Assembly (NCBI RefSeq): GCF_024508335.1
Contig: NZ_CP101988.1
Span: 3,038,001-3,102,000, forward strand
DNA length: 64,000 nt
Reading direction: 5' to 3'
Origin: Cellulomonas chengniuliangii
GTDB taxonomy: Bacteria; Actinomycetota; Actinomycetes; Actinomycetales; Cellulomonadaceae
A program made the translations under genes and the position numbers. Below the pieces are notes generated by a model. That model was not told where the DNA came from and did not search any database. It saw only the letters and a list, made by a program, of their open reading frames with translations. Below are positions 33,577 to 43,069 of this stretch, one piece after another. Each line of letters opens with the position of its first letter. Positions within the stretch are counted from its first letter, which is position 1.

Positions 33577-34575
33577 TCAGTACTGCCGGGAGGGCAGCGC
33601 CTCCTTGGCCTGCTCCTGGGTGAAGGTCGTCTCCTCGGTGACGATGCGCGGCTCGACGCTGTCGCCGGCCAGCACCGTTTTGGTGATCTCCATGAGCTGC
33701 GGGCCGAGCAGCGGCGAGCACTCGACGATGAAGTTGATCTTCCCGTCGGCGAGGGCCTGCATCCCGTCCTTGACGGCGTCGACCGTGACGATCTTGATGT
33801 CCTGGCCGGGCACCTTGCCCGCGGCCTCGATCGCCTCGATGGCTCCCAGGCCCATGTCGTCGTTGTGGGCGTAGACCAGGTCGATGTCGGGGTTCTGCTG
33901 GAGGAACGCCTCCATGACCTTCTTGCCCCCGTCGCGGGTGAAGTCGCCGGTCTGCGAGGCGATGACGGTGAAGTTCGACTGACCGGCCAGGACCTCCTCG
34001 AACCCCTCCTTGCGGTCGATCGCCGGGGCGGAGCCGGTGGTGCCCTGCAGCTCGACGATGTTGGTGGGCTCCGAGCCGAACTCCTCGACCACCCACTCCC
34101 CGGCCTTCTTGCCCTCCTCGACGAAGTCGGAGCCGAGGAACGTCACGTACAGCGACGTGTCCTCGGAGTCGACGGCGCGGTCGGTGAGGATCACGGGGAT
34201 GCCCGCGTCCTGGGCCTCCTTGAGCACGGTGTCCCAGCCCGTCTCGACCACCGGCGAGAAGGCGATCACGTCGACCTTCTGCTGGATGTAGGAGCGGATG
34301 GCCTTGATCTGGTTCTCCTGCTTCTGCTGCGCGTCGGAGAACTTCAGCTCGATGCCGGCCTCCTCGGCGGCCTCCTGGATCGACTTGGTGTTCGCGGTGC
34401 GCCACCCGCTCTCCGCGCCGACCTGGGCGAAGCCCATGACGATCTGCTCGTCGCCGCCCCCGCCTCCTGTCGATCCGGAGCCAGAGTCTGAGTCGTTCGC
34501 GCAGGCCGTGAGCCCGAGGGCGAGGACTGCTGCGGCGCCTGCCGCGAGGGCGCGCCGCCCGTTCCTGCTGACCAT
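33577..34575 (-). CDS. Sugar ABC transporter substrate-binding lipoprotein, YtfQ type (CUT2)
   Basis: 332 residues: lipobox LTAC, acidic Ser/Gly linker, then a type I periplasmic-binding fold starting IVMGFAQVGAESGWRTANTK, close to the galactofuranose-binding YtfQ family (QVGAESGWR is characteristic). Strong AAGGAGGAG precedes ATG 34575. The promoter carries the ara operator (34628-34643), so the real ligand may be arabinose, possibly the furanose form or an arabinoside, rather than galactofuranose. Confidence 0.93.
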   Translation of the reverse strand: MVSRNGRRALAAGAAAVLALGLTACANDSDSGSGSTGGGGGDEQIVMGFAQVGAESGWRTANTKSIQEAAEEAGIELKFSDAQQKQENQIKAIRSYIQQKVDVIAFSPVVETGWDTVLKEAQDAGIPVILTDRAVDSEDTSLYVTFLGSDFVEEGKKAGEWVVEEFGSEPTNIVELQGTTGSAPAIDRKEGFEEVLAGQSNFTVIASQTGDFTRDGGKKVMEAFLQQNPDIDLVYAHNDDMGLGAIEAIEAAGKVPGQDIKIVTVDAVKDGMQALADGKINFIVECSPLLGPQLMEITKTVLAGDSVEPRIVTEETTFTQEQAKEALPSRQY

Positions 34576-34627
34576 GCTTCTCCTCCTTGAGTCGCACCGG
34601 TGCGGGTCCCCTTCGACCCCAAACCAT

Positions 34628-34643
34628 ATGTTAACGCTCACAT
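34628..34643. promoter_or_regulatory. AraR-type operator upstream of YtfQ operon
   Basis: ATGTTA-ACGC-TCACAT. With the next four bases it matches 19 of 20 positions of the site upstream of araB (44901-44920). Lies 53 bases from the binding-protein start. Confidence 0.75.
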
Positions 34644-34668
34644 CAGGCATAAGGCGGCAATAAGGAGA

Positions 34669-34682
34669 TTACGGATCCGTAA
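34669..34682. promoter_or_regulatory. Perfect 14-base palindrome
   Basis: TTACGGATCCGTAA, 25 bases further upstream of the ara-type operator. Possible second operator for the transporter; regulator unknown. Confidence 0.4.
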
Positions 34683-34843
34683 CGGGCGCGAACGCCGAGG
34701 GCTCTCCACCGCGGCGGCAGAGCGCGAGCGCGCGAGCGATGCCCGTGGCCGCCGCATGGCAGGACCATGCGCCCACAGAGTCTTCCCGGGTGACCATGCC
34801 GGGTGGACGCGTGCACCGAGCCACCCAGGACACCAGGCCCGAC

Positions 34844-34859
34844 GTCAAGGCTGCTTGAC
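34844..34859. promoter_or_regulatory. Candidate Xre operator
   Basis: GTCAAG-gctg-CTTGAC perfect inverted repeat; a third CTTGAC occurs at 34897-34902, 18 bases before the Xre start codon. Confidence 0.5.
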
Positions 34860-34920
34860 ATCAACCCTCCCCGAAGCCACGCTGATGTACAGGTTCCTTG
34901 ACACTAGAGAAGGGCAGCCG

Positions 34921-35115
34921 ATGCGGAACAGCATCCCCGAGCTCCGAGCGGCGGCCGGCCTCACCCAGTCCGAGCTGGCCCAGCGGCTCGACGTCTCCCG
35001 CCAGACCGTCATCTCCATCGAACGCGGCCGTTACGACCCGTCGCTTCCGCTCGCGTTCCGCATCGCCCGGTTCTTCGGACGCACGATCGAGGAGGTCTTC
35101 CATGCCGACGACTGA
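34921..35115 (+). CDS. Xre/YozG-like helix-turn-helix regulator, 64 aa
   Basis: 64 residues, a bare HTH_3 domain: IPELRAAAGLTQSELAQRLDV, SRQTVISIERGRYDPSLPLAF, and the tail FFGRTIEEVFH typical of small YozG-type regulators. ATG 34921 is preceded by GAAGGG. It overlaps the next gene by 14 bases; such regulators typically control an adjacent small membrane protein, as here. Confidence 0.92.
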   Translation: MRNSIPELRAAAGLTQSELAQRLDVSRQTVISIERGRYDPSLPLAFRIARFFGRTIEEVFHADD

Positions 35116-35539
35116 CGCCACAGCCCGCCCTGCCCGATCACGTGCCATCGCCATGGCCGCCGTGGGGTCGACGGCGGCGCTCCTCGCGGGGGTCGCGCTC
35201 GCCCTCGACCGATGGGCCCCGGGGAACATGGGACGAGGGTTCGCGATCGGCGCCCTCATCGGCGCCGCGCTCGCCTGCGTCGCACTCGGGCGCGCGTGGC
35301 GGCGGCCCGAGCGCGCGACCACAGGCGACCGGCTGTTCGCGGGCGCCGCTGACGAGCGGGATGAGGCGGTCGCGACGCGAGCCTTCGCCGTGCTCGGGGC
35401 CGCTGCCCTCCCGATGACCTTCGCCGCGGCCATCGCGATCGCCCTCGGCGCCCCGGCAGACGCGACCGTCTTCTTCCTGATCGTCGGGCAGGTCGCCGCC
35501 GGATGGGTCGCCTTCGCGAGCACGGCCCGCCGCTTCTAG
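35102..35539 (+). CDS. Membrane protein paired with Xre regulator
   Basis: 145 residues with four hydrophobic helices (about 13-35, 44-63, 95-117, 121-140) and a charged central loop. No enzyme motif recognised. ATG 35102 follows GAGGAGG and lies inside the Xre gene, so the two are translationally coupled. This Xre-plus-four-helix pairing recurs in actinobacteria and firmicutes, but its function is unknown to me. Confidence 0.82.
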   Translation: MPTTDATARPARSRAIAMAAVGSTAALLAGVALALDRWAPGNMGRGFAIGALIGAALACVALGRAWRRPERATTGDRLFAGAADERDEAVATRAFAVLGAAALPMTFAAAIAIALGAPADATVFFLIVGQVAAGWVAFASTARRF

Positions 35540-35633
35540 CGAGGCGACAGCACCCGTGGCATGCGGACCGCAAAGCGGCCCTCCGGATCCCCTGAGGCCA
35601 GCGAGGCCCGTGCGGCCCGAGCCCGGCAGCGGC

Positions 35634-36194
35634 TCACCGACTGTCGAGCGTGCGGAGCGTCGCGTCGAGCGCGTCAACGAGGAACGCGAAGCTCTGGTCG
35701 ACCGACACGGGCAGCCCGAACCCGCCGCGCCGCTCGAGGTCGACGAAGCCGTGCAGCGCCGCGCGCACGAAGCGGATGCTGTCCACGTCGCCCTCGTCCA
35801 CGCCGTACCCCGACAGGGCCGCCGCCACTGAGGCGACCGCGTCCGCGGCGGCAGCCGCCCAAGCGTCGGAGCTGAGGTTCCGCTGCGTCAGCGGGTACGT
35901 CCCGGGGTGCTCGCGCGCGAACCGGCGGTAGGCGTCGGCCACGGCCTGCAGCGCGTCGCGGCCGGACCGGCCACGGCTCGCAGCGCCGAGCCGCGCCGCG
36001 AGGTCCGCGGTGGCGGCGGCCGCCACCCTGTCGAGCAGGTCGTCGAGCCCGCCGATGTGCTTGTAGAGGCTCGGGGTGGCGACGCCGAGCCCGCTCGCGA
36101 CGCGCGCGAGGGTGAGCGCGTCGATCCCCTGCTCGTCGATGAGCGCGCTCGCGTGGCGCACCACGACGTCGGCATCAAGGCCAGCGCGGGCCAT
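35634..36194 (-). CDS. TetR family transcriptional regulator (WHG-type C-terminal domain)
   Basis: 186 residues. HTH at about 20-45: LTLARVASGLGVATPSLYKHIGGLDDLLDRV. The C-terminal ligand domain contains AREHPGTYPLTQRN and AALHGFVDLERRGGFGLPVSVDQSF, typical of TetR/WHG proteins. GAGGGGAG precedes ATG 36194. A long two-part inverted repeat upstream is a good autoregulatory operator. No divergent target gene exists; the adjacent genes belong to other systems. Confidence 0.92.
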   Translation of the reverse strand: MARAGLDADVVVRHASALIDEQGIDALTLARVASGLGVATPSLYKHIGGLDDLLDRVAAAATADLAARLGAASRGRSGRDALQAVADAYRRFAREHPGTYPLTQRNLSSDAWAAAAADAVASVAAALSGYGVDEGDVDSIRFVRAALHGFVDLERRGGFGLPVSVDQSFAFLVDALDATLRTLDSR

Positions 36195-36281
36195 GGACGA
36201 CTCCCCTCGGCGGCTCGTCGGGCTGGTCGGCCTGCGAGCCGGGCGCCGCGGCGACCGCCCGCTCACAGCCGCTCGCCACGT

Positions 36282-36319
36282 GGCTAATATCCATAGCCGG
36301 AAAGCTATGTGCGTTAGCC
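36282..36319. promoter_or_regulatory. Candidate TetR operator
   Basis: GGCTAA-N4-CATAGC-cggaaa-GCTATG-N4-TTAGCC: two nested pairs of perfectly matching arms, 38 bases in all, about 90 bases upstream of the TetR gene. Confidence 0.6.
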
Positions 36320-36369
36320 GCCTCCGTCAAGCGCCCTCACCGCGCCAGAGGACGTCCGCGCACGACGAA

Positions 36370-36400
36370 GGGGCAGGGCGCCGATGCGACGCCCTGCCCC
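36370..36400 (-). terminator. Terminator of the chvE-mmsAB operon
   Basis: 11-bp perfect stem (36370-36380 with 36390-36400), 9-base loop, 20 bases past the mmsB stop. Confidence 0.75.
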
Positions 36401-36420
36401 GGTCCCCCGGCTCGAGCCGG

Positions 36421-37683
36421 TCAGCGCGTGGCGCCCACGGGCTCACCGTCGGCCGGAGCGGCCTTCGGAGCCTTGGGCGTCTTCGCCTTGATCGTCCGGT
36501 CGTCCGGAGCGGTCGAGGCGCGGCGCTTGTTGTAGACGTCGAACGCCACGGCGAGGAGCAGCACCAGGCCCTTGATCATCTGCTGGATCGACTGGTCCAC
36601 GCCCATGAGCTGCATGCCGTTGCTCATCACGGCCATGACCAGGCCACCGACCATGGCGCCCACCACCGTGCCCACCCCACCGGTGACGGCGGCGCCGCCG
36701 ATGAAGCCGGCCGCGATCGCGTCGAGCTCGAACATGTTGCCCGCCGCCGGCTGCGCGCCGTTGGACCGCGACGAGTACACGACCCCCGCGATCGAGGCCA
36801 GGAAGCCCATGTTGACGAAGATCCAGAAGTTGACCCGCTTGACCTTCACCCCGGACAGCTGCGCGGCGTTGAGGTTGCCGCCGATCGCGTAGACGTGCCG
36901 TCCGAAGACCGTGCGCGTGGTGACGACCGTGTAGATGAGGATGAGCGCGCCCAGGATGACCAGCACGATCGGCAGGCCGCGGCTGCGCGAGAGCTGGTAG
37001 GCGAACGCCATGACCAGCGCGCCGATCAGCACCAGCTTCAGCACGAACAGCGGCAGGCTCTCGACGGCCTGCTGGTAGGCGATGCGGGCGCGGCGCGAGC
37101 GGTAGGCGCTGAACGCGTAGCCCCCCACGCCGATCGCCGCGACCACCAGCGTGAACACGTCATACCCCTGGCCGCCCAGGAAGCCGTTGAGGAACCCGCC
37201 GGCGATGGTCTTGTACGAGTCCGGGAACGGCGACAGCGAGATGTTGTCGAGCACCTGGAGCGTCATGCCGCGGAACAGGAGCATGCCGGCCAGCGTGACG
37301 ATGAAGGCGGGGATTCCCACGTACGCGACCCAGAAGCCCTGCCACGCGCCCACGGCCAGGCCCACGGCCACCGCCGCGAGGACGCCGACCCACCACGGCT
37401 GCCCGCCGCGGATGACCAGGACGCCGGACACGGCCCCGGTCAGCGCCACCACGGAGCCGACCGACAGGTCGATGTGCCCGCCGATGATCACGATGACCAT
37501 GCCGATCGCGAGGATCAGGATGTAGGAGTACTGCAGGATGATGTTGGTCAGGTTGCCCGGGTTCAGCAGGACGCCGTCGGTGAGGATCGCGAACAGGCCG
37601 ACGATGGCCGCGAACGCGATGAAGATGCCGGACTGCCGCAGGTTCCTGGTGAACAGCTGCTGCAGGGATGCCAATGCGTTCAT
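36421..37683 (-). CDS. mmsB: Multiple monosaccharide ABC transporter permease
   Basis: 420 residues, longer than usual CUT2 permeases (about 330) because of an extra hydrophobic/charged insertion in the middle, a hallmark of GguB/MmsB/XylH. Motifs: [38 protein letters not shown] and [19 protein letters not shown]. Basic C-terminal tail. ATG 37683 overlaps the ATPase stop (ATGA). Confidence 0.95.
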   Translation of the reverse strand: MNALASLQQLFTRNLRQSGIFIAFAAIVGLFAILTDGVLLNPGNLTNIILQYSYILILAIGMVIVIIGGHIDLSVGSVVALTGAVSGVLVIRGGQPWWVGVLAAVAVGLAVGAWQGFWVAYVGIPAFIVTLAGMLLFRGMTLQVLDNISLSPFPDSYKTIAGGFLNGFLGGQGYDVFTLVVAAIGVGGYAFSAYRSRRARIAYQQAVESLPLFVLKLVLIGALVMAFAYQLSRSRGLPIVLVILGALILIYTVVTTRTVFGRHVYAIGGNLNAAQLSGVKVKRVNFWIFVNMGFLASIAGVVYSSRSNGAQPAAGNMFELDAIAAGFIGGAAVTGGVGTVVGAMVGGLVMAVMSNGMQLMGVDQSIQQMIKGLVLLLAVAFDVYNKRRASTAPDDRTIKAKTPKAPKAAPADGEPVGATR

Positions 37684-39218
37684 CGGACCTGCTCCCTCTC
37701 CTTGGTCATGAGCTCCATGAGGCTCTCCTGGGTGGCCTCGGCGCGCGGCAGCACACCCGTGACCCGTCCCGCGGAGAGCGTGAAGATCCGGTCGCAGATG
37801 CCGAGCAGCTCGGGCAGCTCGGAGGAGATGACGATGATCGCCTTCCCCTCGTCCGCGAGGCGGTTGATGATCGTGTAGATCTCGTACTTCGCGCCGACGT
37901 CGATGCCGCGGGTGGGCTCGTCGAGGATCAGCACGTCAGGGTCGGTGTGGATCCACTTGCTGAGGACCACCTTCTGCTGGTTGCCGCCGGACAGCTTGCC
38001 CGCGAGGGCCATGACCGTCGGCGCCTTGATGTTCATCGAGCGCCGGTAGTCCTCGGCGACCTTGACCTCTTCGTTGCCGTTGACCCAGCCGCTCTGGGAC
38101 AACCGGTCCAGGCTGGCGGCGGAGATGTTGCGGCGGATGTCCTCGATGAGGTTGAGGCCGTACTTCTTGCGGTCCTCCGTGGCGTACGCGATGCCGTGCT
38201 CGATGGCCTCGCTCACGCTGCGGGTGCGGATCTCCTTGCCGCGCAAGAAGATCCGGCCGCTGATGTCACGGCCGTAGCTGCGCCCGAACACGCTCATCGC
38301 CAGCTCGGTGCGCCCGGCGCCCATCAGGCCGGCGATGCCGACGATCTCGCCCGCGCGGACGTCGAGGCTCGCATGGTCCACCACGACGCGCCCCGGCTGG
38401 GTGGGGTGGTGGACGGTCCAGTCCTCGATGCGCAGGACCTCCTCGCCCACCGTCGAGACGTGGTCGGGGTAGCGCTGGTCGAGGTCCCGGCCGACCATCC
38501 CCTTGATGATCCGCTCCTGGCTGACGTCGCCGCCGCGCATGTCCAGGGTCTCGATCGTGCGGCCGTCGCGGATGATCGTGGTCGAGTCCGCGATGGAGGC
38601 GATCTCCCCGAGCTTGTGGGAGATCATGATCGACGTGATGCCCTGCTCCTTGAGCTGGCGCAGCAGGCCGAGCAGGTGCTCGGAGTCGGAGTCGTTGAGC
38701 GCCGCCGTAGGCTCGTCCAGGATCAGCAGCTTGACGCGCTTGGACAGCGCCTTGGCGATCTCGACGAGCTGCTGCTTGCCCACGCCGAGCTGGCCGACGG
38801 GCGTCACGGGAAGCTCGTCCAGGCCGACCCGCGCGAGCAGCTCGGCGGCGTCGGCGTTCGCCTTGTTCCAGTCGATGAGGCCGCGCGCGGAGCGCTCGTT
38901 GCCGAGGAAGAGGTTCTCGGCGACGGAGAGGAAGGGCACCAGCGCGAGCTCCTGGTGGATGATGACGATCCCCTTGTCCTCGGAGTCGTTGATCGAGCCG
39001 AACTCGACCTTCTCCCCGTCGAAGACGATGTCGCCGTCGTAGCTGCCCGCGGGGTACAGCCCGGACAGCACCTTCATCAAGGTGGACTTGCCCGCGCCGT
39101 TCTCGCCGCAGATGGCGTGGATCTCGCCGCGCCTGACGTTCAGGGTGACGTCCTGCAGGGCCTTGACCCCGGGGAACGTCTTGGTGATGGAGTGCATCTC
39201 AAGAATGTGGTCGCTCAT
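37680..39218 (-). CDS. mmsA: Multiple monosaccharide ABC transporter ATP-binding protein
   Basis: 512 residues with two ABC cassettes: GENGAGKST and [13 protein letters not shown] in the first; [27 protein letters not shown] and [12 protein letters not shown] in the second. Matches GguA/MmsA. Drives import through MmsB of the sugar captured by the ChvE-like protein. A 12-bp hairpin separates it from the binding-protein gene. Confidence 0.95.
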   Translation of the reverse strand: MSDHILEMHSITKTFPGVKALQDVTLNVRRGEIHAICGENGAGKSTLMKVLSGLYPAGSYDGDIVFDGEKVEFGSINDSEDKGIVIIHQELALVPFLSVAENLFLGNERSARGLIDWNKANADAAELLARVGLDELPVTPVGQLGVGKQQLVEIAKALSKRVKLLILDEPTAALNDSDSEHLLGLLRQLKEQGITSIMISHKLGEIASIADSTTIIRDGRTIETLDMRGGDVSQERIIKGMVGRDLDQRYPDHVSTVGEEVLRIEDWTVHHPTQPGRVVVDHASLDVRAGEIVGIAGLMGAGRTELAMSVFGRSYGRDISGRIFLRGKEIRTRSVSEAIEHGIAYATEDRKKYGLNLIEDIRRNISAASLDRLSQSGWVNGNEEVKVAEDYRRSMNIKAPTVMALAGKLSGGNQQKVVLSKWIHTDPDVLILDEPTRGIDVGAKYEIYTIINRLADEGKAIIVISSELPELLGICDRIFTLSAGRVTGVLPRAEATQESLMELMTKEREQVR

Positions 39219-39267
39219 GCGGCCTCGACCGTCCTTGCTCGTGTGCGGACTGGGTACCTCGCGACGA

Positions 39268-39294
39268 CCGGGGGCACGGTGTCCGTGCCCCCGG
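39268..39294 (-). promoter_or_regulatory. Intercistronic hairpin after chvE
   Basis: 12-bp perfect stem (39268-39279 with 39283-39294), three-base loop, between chvE and mmsA. Confidence 0.65.
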
Positions 39295-39320
39295 CCGTCT
39301 GCGGGACGCGCCGGCCTAGA

Positions 39321-40469
39321 TCAGGCCTGGCCGCTCGCGACCTGGGCGTCGGTCCAGTAGCCCGAGTCCACCAGCAGGGACTTGATGTTGCCCGCGTAGA
39401 CGATGTCCGACTCGAGCAGGTAGGACGGGACGATCTTCACCTTGTTGTCGTACGTCTCGGTGTCGTTCGCCTCGGGCTCCTCGCCCTTGAGGAAGGACTC
39501 GGCCGCCGTGACCGCCTGCGTGGCGAGCTTGCGGGTGTCCTTGAAGATCGTGGAGAACTGCACGCCGTCGTTGATGAGCTTGATGGAGGCGATCTCCGCG
39601 TCCTGGCCGGTGACGATCGGCAGGCCGGCGTCCTGGCCGGGGCCGTAGCCGGCGTTCTGGAGCGCCGTGATGATGCCGCGCGAGATGCCGTCGTACGGGG
39701 ACAGCACGCCGTCGACCTTGCTGCCGTCGGAGTAGGTGGACGTGAGCAGGTCCTCCATGCGCTTCTGCGCGGTCTCCTGCAGCCAGCGCAGCGTGGCGGC
39801 CTTCTCGATGTCCGTCTGGCCGGACTTCACGACGATCGTGCCCTCGTCCATGTACGGCTTGAGGGTGTCGATCGCGCCCTTCCAGAAGAAGTGGGCGTTG
39901 TTGTCGTCCAGTGAGCCGGCGAACAGCTCGACGTTGAAGGGGCCGGTGGCGGAGCCCGCGGCCTTGCCGTCCTCGGCGAGCAGGCCGAGGCCCACGAGCA
40001 GCGACGTGGCCTGCTGCACGCCCACGTTGTAGTTGTCGAACGTCACGTAGAAGTCGACGTTCTCGGTGCCGTTGATCAGGCGGTCGTAGGCGATGACCGG
40101 GATGTTCTTCTCGGCCGCGGCCTCGAGCTGGTTGGCCAGCGCGGTGCCGTCGATCGAGGCGACGATGAGCAGGTCGACGCCCTTGGTGATCATCTGGTCG
40201 ATCTGCTGCTGCTGGGTCGGGATGTCGTCGTTCCCGAACTGCAGGTTGACCTCGTACCCGGCGGCCTTGAGGCCGTCCTCGACGGCCTTGCCGTCGGCGA
40301 TCCAGCGCTCGGAGGTCTGCGTCGGCATCGCGACGCCGACGGTCTTGGCGCCGTCGCCGCCTGCGGCGGGCGCCGCGTCGGTCTCGCCGCCACCGGCGCC
40401 GTCGCCGGCACAGGCAGCGAGGCTGAGCGCGAGGGCTGCGCCCAGCGCCACGATCTTGAGGCTCTTCAT
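39321..40469 (-). CDS. chvE: Multiple monosaccharide-binding lipoprotein ChvE
   Basis: 382 residues: signal peptide with lipobox LAAC, then a type I binding-protein fold with VGVAMPTQTSERWIADG, INGTENVDFYVTFDN and ELFAGSLDDNNAHFFWKGA, all typical of ChvE, which binds arabinose, xylose, galactose and glucose in other bacteria. Next to the ara genes it is a plausible high-affinity pentose importer. AAGGAGGAG precedes ATG 40469. Confidence 0.95.
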   Translation of the reverse strand: MKSLKIVALGAALALSLAACAGDGAGGGETDAAPAAGGDGAKTVGVAMPTQTSERWIADGKAVEDGLKAAGYEVNLQFGNDDIPTQQQQIDQMITKGVDLLIVASIDGTALANQLEAAAEKNIPVIAYDRLINGTENVDFYVTFDNYNVGVQQATSLLVGLGLLAEDGKAAGSATGPFNVELFAGSLDDNNAHFFWKGAIDTLKPYMDEGTIVVKSGQTDIEKAATLRWLQETAQKRMEDLLTSTYSDGSKVDGVLSPYDGISRGIITALQNAGYGPGQDAGLPIVTGQDAEIASIKLINDGVQFSTIFKDTRKLATQAVTAAESFLKGEEPEANDTETYDNKVKIVPSYLLESDIVYAGNIKSLLVDSGYWTDAQVASGQA

Positions 40470-40819
40470 GTCCGTCTCCTCCTTGAGAAGGTGATGCTGA
40501 TCTCGAGCTGGTCAGGGACCGGCCGCCCCGGGGGACCGAGGTGGCGGCCGGTTGATGCGCGTGCGCGAGGGGTGGACGTCATCGCGCCGGCTGCGGTGAG
40601 GCGACAGCGCCTGCCCGTCCGGCCCGGTCAGCGACCGATGAGTTCGACTCTTCTTCGAGCACGACCCCAACCTTCGACTCTTGTCTTCATTTCGTCAAGA
40701 CAGAACGGGATGAACGAAGGTTGCAGATCAATAACAGACGCCCCGGCCTCCTCTCGGGAAGCCGGGGCGTCACGTTCTGTTCATTTGTCGAACGGACTAG
40801 CCGCTCGCATCACGCCATG
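40470..40819. other. 350-bp region between chvE and araA
   Basis: Contains the chvE promoter region (minus strand; a weak TTGACG lies at 40698-40693 within TGTCTT-N9-AAGACA at 40682-40702, and CAACCTTCG/CGAAGGTTG form a distant inverted repeat) and the araA terminator. No ara-type operator and no gene were seen here. Confidence 0.5.
40739..40769 (-). terminator. Terminator of araBDA
   Basis: CGCCCCGGC (40739-40747) pairs with GCCGGGGCG (40761-40769); a moderately U-rich run follows on the minus strand. Lies 51 bases past the araA stop. Confidence 0.7.
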
Positions 40820-42328
40820 TCAGATGCCCTGCGCCAGGCGGTAGTACGCCGCGTTCCACCGGATCGCGTCCTTGAAACCGCGCCGGGTGGTGTCCTTGTC
40901 GATCACCAGCAGCTCGGTGCGGGCGATCTCCGCGAAGTCCTCCCAGACCTCGAGCCCCACCGCCGTCGTGAGCACCGTGTGGTGCGCCGCCCCGGCGGTC
41001 AGCCACGCCTCGGCGGACGTCGCGAAGTCCGGCTCGGGCACCCACACCGCGCGCGCCACCGGCAGGTTCGGCAGCTCGGCGTCGGGGGCCACCACGTCCA
41101 CCACGTTCGCCGTCAGGCGGAAGCGGTCGCGCATGTCGGACAACGCCACGACGACGCCCTTGCCCGGGTCGGTGTCGAAGACCAGGCGGACCGGGTCCTC
41201 CTTGCCGCCGATGCCGAGCGGGTGGATCTCGAGCTTCGGCTTGGACGTGGTCAGGGTCGGGCAGATCTCGAGCATGTGCGCGCCGAGGATCTTCTCCGCG
41301 CCGGGCACCATGTTGTAGGTGTAGTCCTCCATCAGCGACGCGCCGCCAGGCAGCCCCTCGCCCATGACCTTCGCGGCCCGAACCAGCAGCGCCGTCTTCC
41401 AGTCGCCCTCGGCGCCGAAGCCGTAGCCTTGCGCCATCAGACGCTGCACGGCCAGCCCGGGGAGCTGGCGCAGCGCGCCCAGGTCCTCGAAGTTCGTGGT
41501 GAAGGCCGTGGCGCCCAACTCGCCCAGGAAGGACAGCAGCGCGAGCTCCTGACGGGCGCCGTAGCGCAGCGACTCGTGCCGCTCCCCGCCCTTGCGGAGC
41601 TCGGGGACGACGTCGTAGAGCTCCTCGTACTCCGCCACCAGCGCGTCGACGTCCGCGTCGGCGACAGCCTCGACGGCCTCGACGAGCTCGTTCACAGCCC
41701 ACGTGTTCACCGAGACGCCGAACCGCAGCTCCGCCTCGGTCTTGTCGCCCTCGGTCACCGCGACGTTGCGCATGTTGTCGCCGAACCGCGCCAGGCGGGT
41801 GTCGTGCATCGTGGCCCAGCCCGCGGCGGCCCGCACCCATGTGCCGATCGACTTCGCGACCACCGGGTTCGAGTGGTGCCCCACGACGGTCTTGCGCGCC
41901 ACGCCCAGGCGCGACTGGATGTACCCGAACTCGCGGTCGCCGTGCGCGGCCTGGTTGAGGTTCATGAAGTCCATGTCGATGCTGTCCCACGGCAGCTCGA
42001 CGTTGGCCTGCGTGTGCAGGTGCAGCAGCGGGGTGCGCAGCGCGTCCAGGCCGGCGATCCACATCTTCGCCGGGGAGAACGTGTGCATCCACGCGATGAC
42101 GCCGATGACCTTGTCGTCGCTGTTCGCGTCGAGGGCCGCACGGCGGATCGACGCCGAGTCCTTCAGCACCGGCTTCCACACGATGCTCACCGGCACGTCC
42201 GAGGACGCGTCCAGCGCGCGGGCGATCTCCTGCGACTGCTCGGCGACCTGGCGCAGCGTCTCCTCGCCGTACAGGTCCTGGCTGCCGGTGAGGAACCAGA
42301 CCTCGCGGTCGGCGTACGGCTTGCTCAT
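40820..42328 (-). CDS. araA: L-arabinose isomerase
   Basis: 502 residues, full length for the family. Signature blocks: [20 protein letters not shown] at the N-terminus, [69 protein letters not shown] and SLMEDYTYN (metal-binding Glu and His residues lie in these). Converts L-arabinose to L-ribulose. Third gene of araBDA; 54 bases after araD. Confidence 0.97.
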   Translation of the reverse strand: MSKPYADREVWFLTGSQDLYGEETLRQVAEQSQEIARALDASSDVPVSIVWKPVLKDSASIRRAALDANSDDKVIGVIAWMHTFSPAKMWIAGLDALRTPLLHLHTQANVELPWDSIDMDFMNLNQAAHGDREFGYIQSRLGVARKTVVGHHSNPVVAKSIGTWVRAAAGWATMHDTRLARFGDNMRNVAVTEGDKTEAELRFGVSVNTWAVNELVEAVEAVADADVDALVAEYEELYDVVPELRKGGERHESLRYGARQELALLSFLGELGATAFTTNFEDLGALRQLPGLAVQRLMAQGYGFGAEGDWKTALLVRAAKVMGEGLPGGASLMEDYTYNMVPGAEKILGAHMLEICPTLTTSKPKLEIHPLGIGGKEDPVRLVFDTDPGKGVVVALSDMRDRFRLTANVVDVVAPDAELPNLPVARAVWVPEPDFATSAEAWLTAGAAHHTVLTTAVGLEVWEDFAEIARTELLVIDKDTTRRGFKDAIRWNAAYYRLAQGI

Positions 42329-42382
42329 GCGGATGCTCCTGGGGTCTCGTGGTGCGGGACGAGCGGGGTGGCGCGGTCGGGC

Positions 42383-43069
42383 TCAGCGCCCGTAGACGTT
42401 CTGGTACCTGTCGTACAGCGAGTCGATGTGCTCGTGCGCGATCGGCAGCGGCTCGCCGAGCTGGCGCGAGATGTGCACCGTCCGGGCGACCTCCTCGACC
42501 ATGACCGCGGCCTTCACGGCGGCCTTGGCGTCCTTGCCGATCGTGAACGGCCCGTGGTTGCGCATCAGCACGGCCGGGCTGCGCGAGCCCTTGAGCGTCT
42601 CGACGATGCCCTGCCCGATCGAGTCGTCGCCGATCAGCGCGAACGGGCCGATGGGGATGTCCCCGCCGAACTCGTCGGCCATCATCGTCAGCACGCAGGG
42701 CACGGGCTCGGCGCGGGCCGCCCACGCCGTGGCGTACGTCGAGTGCGTGTGCACCACGCCGCCCACCTCGGGCATGTTCCGGTACACGTAGGCATGCGCC
42801 GCGGTGTCCGAGGACGGCGAGCGGTCGCCGTCCACCAGGTTCCCGTCGAGGTCGCACACGACCATCGACTCCGGGGTCAGCTCGTCATAGGTCACGCCCG
42901 AGGGCTTGATGACGAACAGGTCCGCCCCGGCCACCCGCTGCGAGACGTTGCCCGCGGTCCACACCACCAGACCCCAGCGGGGCAGCTCCGCGTGCAGAGC
43001 GGAGACGACCTCGCGGACCCGCGCGACCTCGGCCTGGACCTCGGCGGAGAACTGCGCCAGCCCGCTCAC
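42383..43069 (-). CDS. araD: L-ribulose-5-phosphate 4-epimerase
   Basis: 228 residues, class II aldolase/epimerase fold. Zinc ligands in GGVVHTHSTYATAWAA (His107, His109) and the later RTVHISRQLG His; phosphate-binding TAGNVSQRV and VIKPSGVTY. Converts L-ribulose-5-phosphate to D-xylulose-5-phosphate for the pentose phosphate pathway. GTG 43069 overlaps the araB stop by four bases (GTGA). Confidence 0.95.
   Translation of the reverse strand: MSGLAQFSAEVQAEVARVREVVSALHAELPRWGLVVWTAGNVSQRVAGADLFVIKPSGVTYDELTPESMVVCDLDGNLVDGDRSPSSDTAAHAYVYRNMPEVGGVVHTHSTYATAWAARAEPVPCVLTMMADEFGGDIPIGPFALIGDDSIGQGIVETLKGSRSPAVLMRNHGPFTIGKDAKAAVKAAVMVEEVARTVHISRQLGEPLPIAHEHIDSLYDRYQNVYGR

Larger units (their letters stand above)
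34576..34920. other. 345-bp divergent intergenic region
   Basis: Holds, from left: ribosome site of the YtfQ gene, the ara-type operator, a 14-base palindrome, about 160 bases of GC-rich sequence where I see nothing, and an inverted repeat plus extra half-site before the Xre gene. Confidence 0.6.
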
